A stretch of DNA of 33,579 nt from Elusimicrobia bacterium GWA2_69_24 (GTDB lineage Bacteria > Elusimicrobiota > Elusimicrobia > UBA1565), in contig MGTY01000128.1 of assembly GCA_001799695.1 (NCBI GenBank), forward strand, positions 330-33,908, in the 5' to 3' direction. Under the pieces are notes generated by a model. It ran no database searches, was not told the origin of the DNA, and saw nothing but the letters and a program-made list of their open reading frames with translations. Numbering within the stretch: the stretch's first letter is position 1; every line of letters begins with the position of its first letter. Below, piece after piece: positions 32,770-33,579 of this stretch. Made by a program: the position numbers and the translations under genes.

Positions 32770-33579
32770 TACTATTGGACGCGGACCATTCGCGAGAGCA
32801 GTTGGCCGTCGTCGTGGCGCGAGTCGAGTCCTTGGGCTACAAAGCCCATGTCATCCCGGGAGCCACCGGGACGGCGGTCGGCATCACCGGGAACTCCGGG
32901 GCGCTCGACCCGCGGGACTTCGAGGTCCTGGGCGGAGTCAAGCAGGCCATCCCGGTGACCAAGCCCTACAAGCTGGCGGGACGGGACTTCCAGCATGCCG
33001 ACACGGTGGTGCAGATCGCCCCCGGACTGGCCATCGGGGCGGGGCGCTTCATCGTGATGGCCGGCCCTTGCGCGGTGGAGAGCCGGGAGCAGACCCTGCG
33101 CATCGCGCGGTCGGTCAAGGCGGCCGGCGCCCATGTCCTGCGCGGCGGAGCCTTCAAGCCGCGCACCACTCCCTACGCGTTCCAGGGCCTCGGCGAGGAA
33201 GGCCTCAAGATACTGGCCGAGGCCCGGGCCGAGACCGGGCTTCCCGTCGTCACCGAGGCGATCGACCCGGCTTCGCTGGAGCTGGTCTACAAGTACGCCG
33301 ACATCGTGCAGATCGGCGCGCGCAGCATGCAGAACTTCTCTTTGCTGCGCGAGGCCGGGAAGCTCGACAAGCCGGTCCTCCTCAAGCGCGGGCTCTCGGC
33401 CACCGTGGACGAATGGCTGCAGTCGGCCGAGTATCTCCTGGCGGAGGGGAACCAGCGCATCATCCTCTGCGAGCGCGGCATCCGCACCTTCTCCAGCCAC
33501 ACCCGAAACACCCTGGACCTGAACGCGGTCCCGGTGGTGCAGAAGCTCTCGCACCTCCCGGTCATGGTCGACCCCAGCC
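32763..33579 (+). CDS. aroF: DAHP synthase, type I-beta, copy 2 (runs off window)
   Basis: The first 272 codons of a second DAHP synthase; the stop is beyond the window, and the sequence breaks off in MVDPS, just before the expected HGTG metal-ligand His. It has an N-terminal ferredoxin-like domain (about 1-75), a loop with PVTKPYKLAGRDF, then the barrel with VMAGPCAVESREQT, FKPRTTPYAFQGLG, IGARSMQNFSLL, LLKRGLSATVDEW and CERGIRTFSSHTRNTLDL. The barrel core is close to copy 1, but the regulatory domain differs strongly. The ATG overlaps trpA by seven bases, so it is in the same operon. The different domain suggests a different feedback effector. Confidence 0.93.
   Translation, partial: MLILLDADHSREQLAVVVARVESLGYKAHVIPGATGTAVGITGNSGALDPRDFEVLGGVKQAIPVTKPYKLAGRDFQHADTVVQIAPGLAIGAGRFIVMAGPCAVESREQTLRIARSVKAAGAHVLRGGAFKPRTTPYAFQGLGEEGLKILAEARAETGLPVVTEAIDPASLELVYKYADIVQIGARSMQNFSLLREAGKLDKPVLLKRGLSATVDEWLQSAEYLLAEGNQRIILCERGIRTFSSHTRNTLDLNAVPVVQKLSHLPVMVDPS

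Overview
The window is a GC-rich (visibly well over 60% G+C), almost fully coding stretch of a bacterial chromosome with an outer membrane. The evidence for a diderm is apolipoprotein N-acyltransferase (Lnt), a TolC-type outer-membrane channel with a periplasmic adaptor, and several secreted or periplasmic proteins. Gene style and some poorly known secreted proteins suggest an uncultivated deep-branching diderm such as an Elusimicrobiota-like lineage, but this is an impression only: no rRNA or other marker is present. No gene-free stretch exceeds 300 bases; the two longest (8240-8511 and 14874-15169) hold repeats and promoters.

Layout. (1) 20-8239, minus strand: a seven-gene, tightly packed envelope run, in transcription order a secreted lysozyme-like protein, an SGNH hydrolase, a dicarboxylate/amino-acid symporter, a GNAT acetyltransferase, an FAD amine-oxidase-type enzyme, Lnt and a CrtI/CrtISO-like FAD enzyme. 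(2) 8512-14873, plus strand: a complete efflux operon (TetR regulator, TolC, membrane-fusion protein, two separate ABC ATPases, two ABC-2 permeases), resembling E. coli CecR-YbhGFSR with YbhF split in two. A strong promoter with two tandem inverted-repeat operators precedes it, and a 37-bp inverted repeat lies on each side of it. (3) 15170-18258: a small Cys-rich membrane protein, a dispersed hairpin repeat, an acyl-CoA dehydrogenase next to a decayed 3-hydroxyacyl-CoA dehydrogenase, and a secreted protein of unknown function. (4) 18449-23851, plus strand: a HicBA toxin-antitoxin pair, a polytopic GT-C-like membrane protein, a secreted unknown protein and a TPR-SpoIID protein. (5) 23881-33579, plus strand: an aromatic/tryptophan operon aroF-aroA-trpE-trpG-trpD-trpCF-(spacer/small ORF)-trpB-trpA-aroF2; the last gene runs off the window. 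It encodes the first shikimate step (twice), EPSP synthase and all enzymes from chorismate to tryptophan.

Two features recur. Most operon junctions are ATGA or GTGA overlaps, implying translational coupling. Several first genes have a TANNNT -10 box 6-9 nt (in one case up to 10 nt) upstream of the start codon and no Shine-Dalgarno sequence, which suggests leaderless transcripts. The most interesting observations are this promoter architecture, the 37-bp inverted repeats bracketing the efflux operon, the asymmetric ABC ATPase pair, the internally deleted dehydrogenase, and the palindrome-bearing spacer inside the trp operon that is open in frame and joined by ATGA overlaps at both ends.
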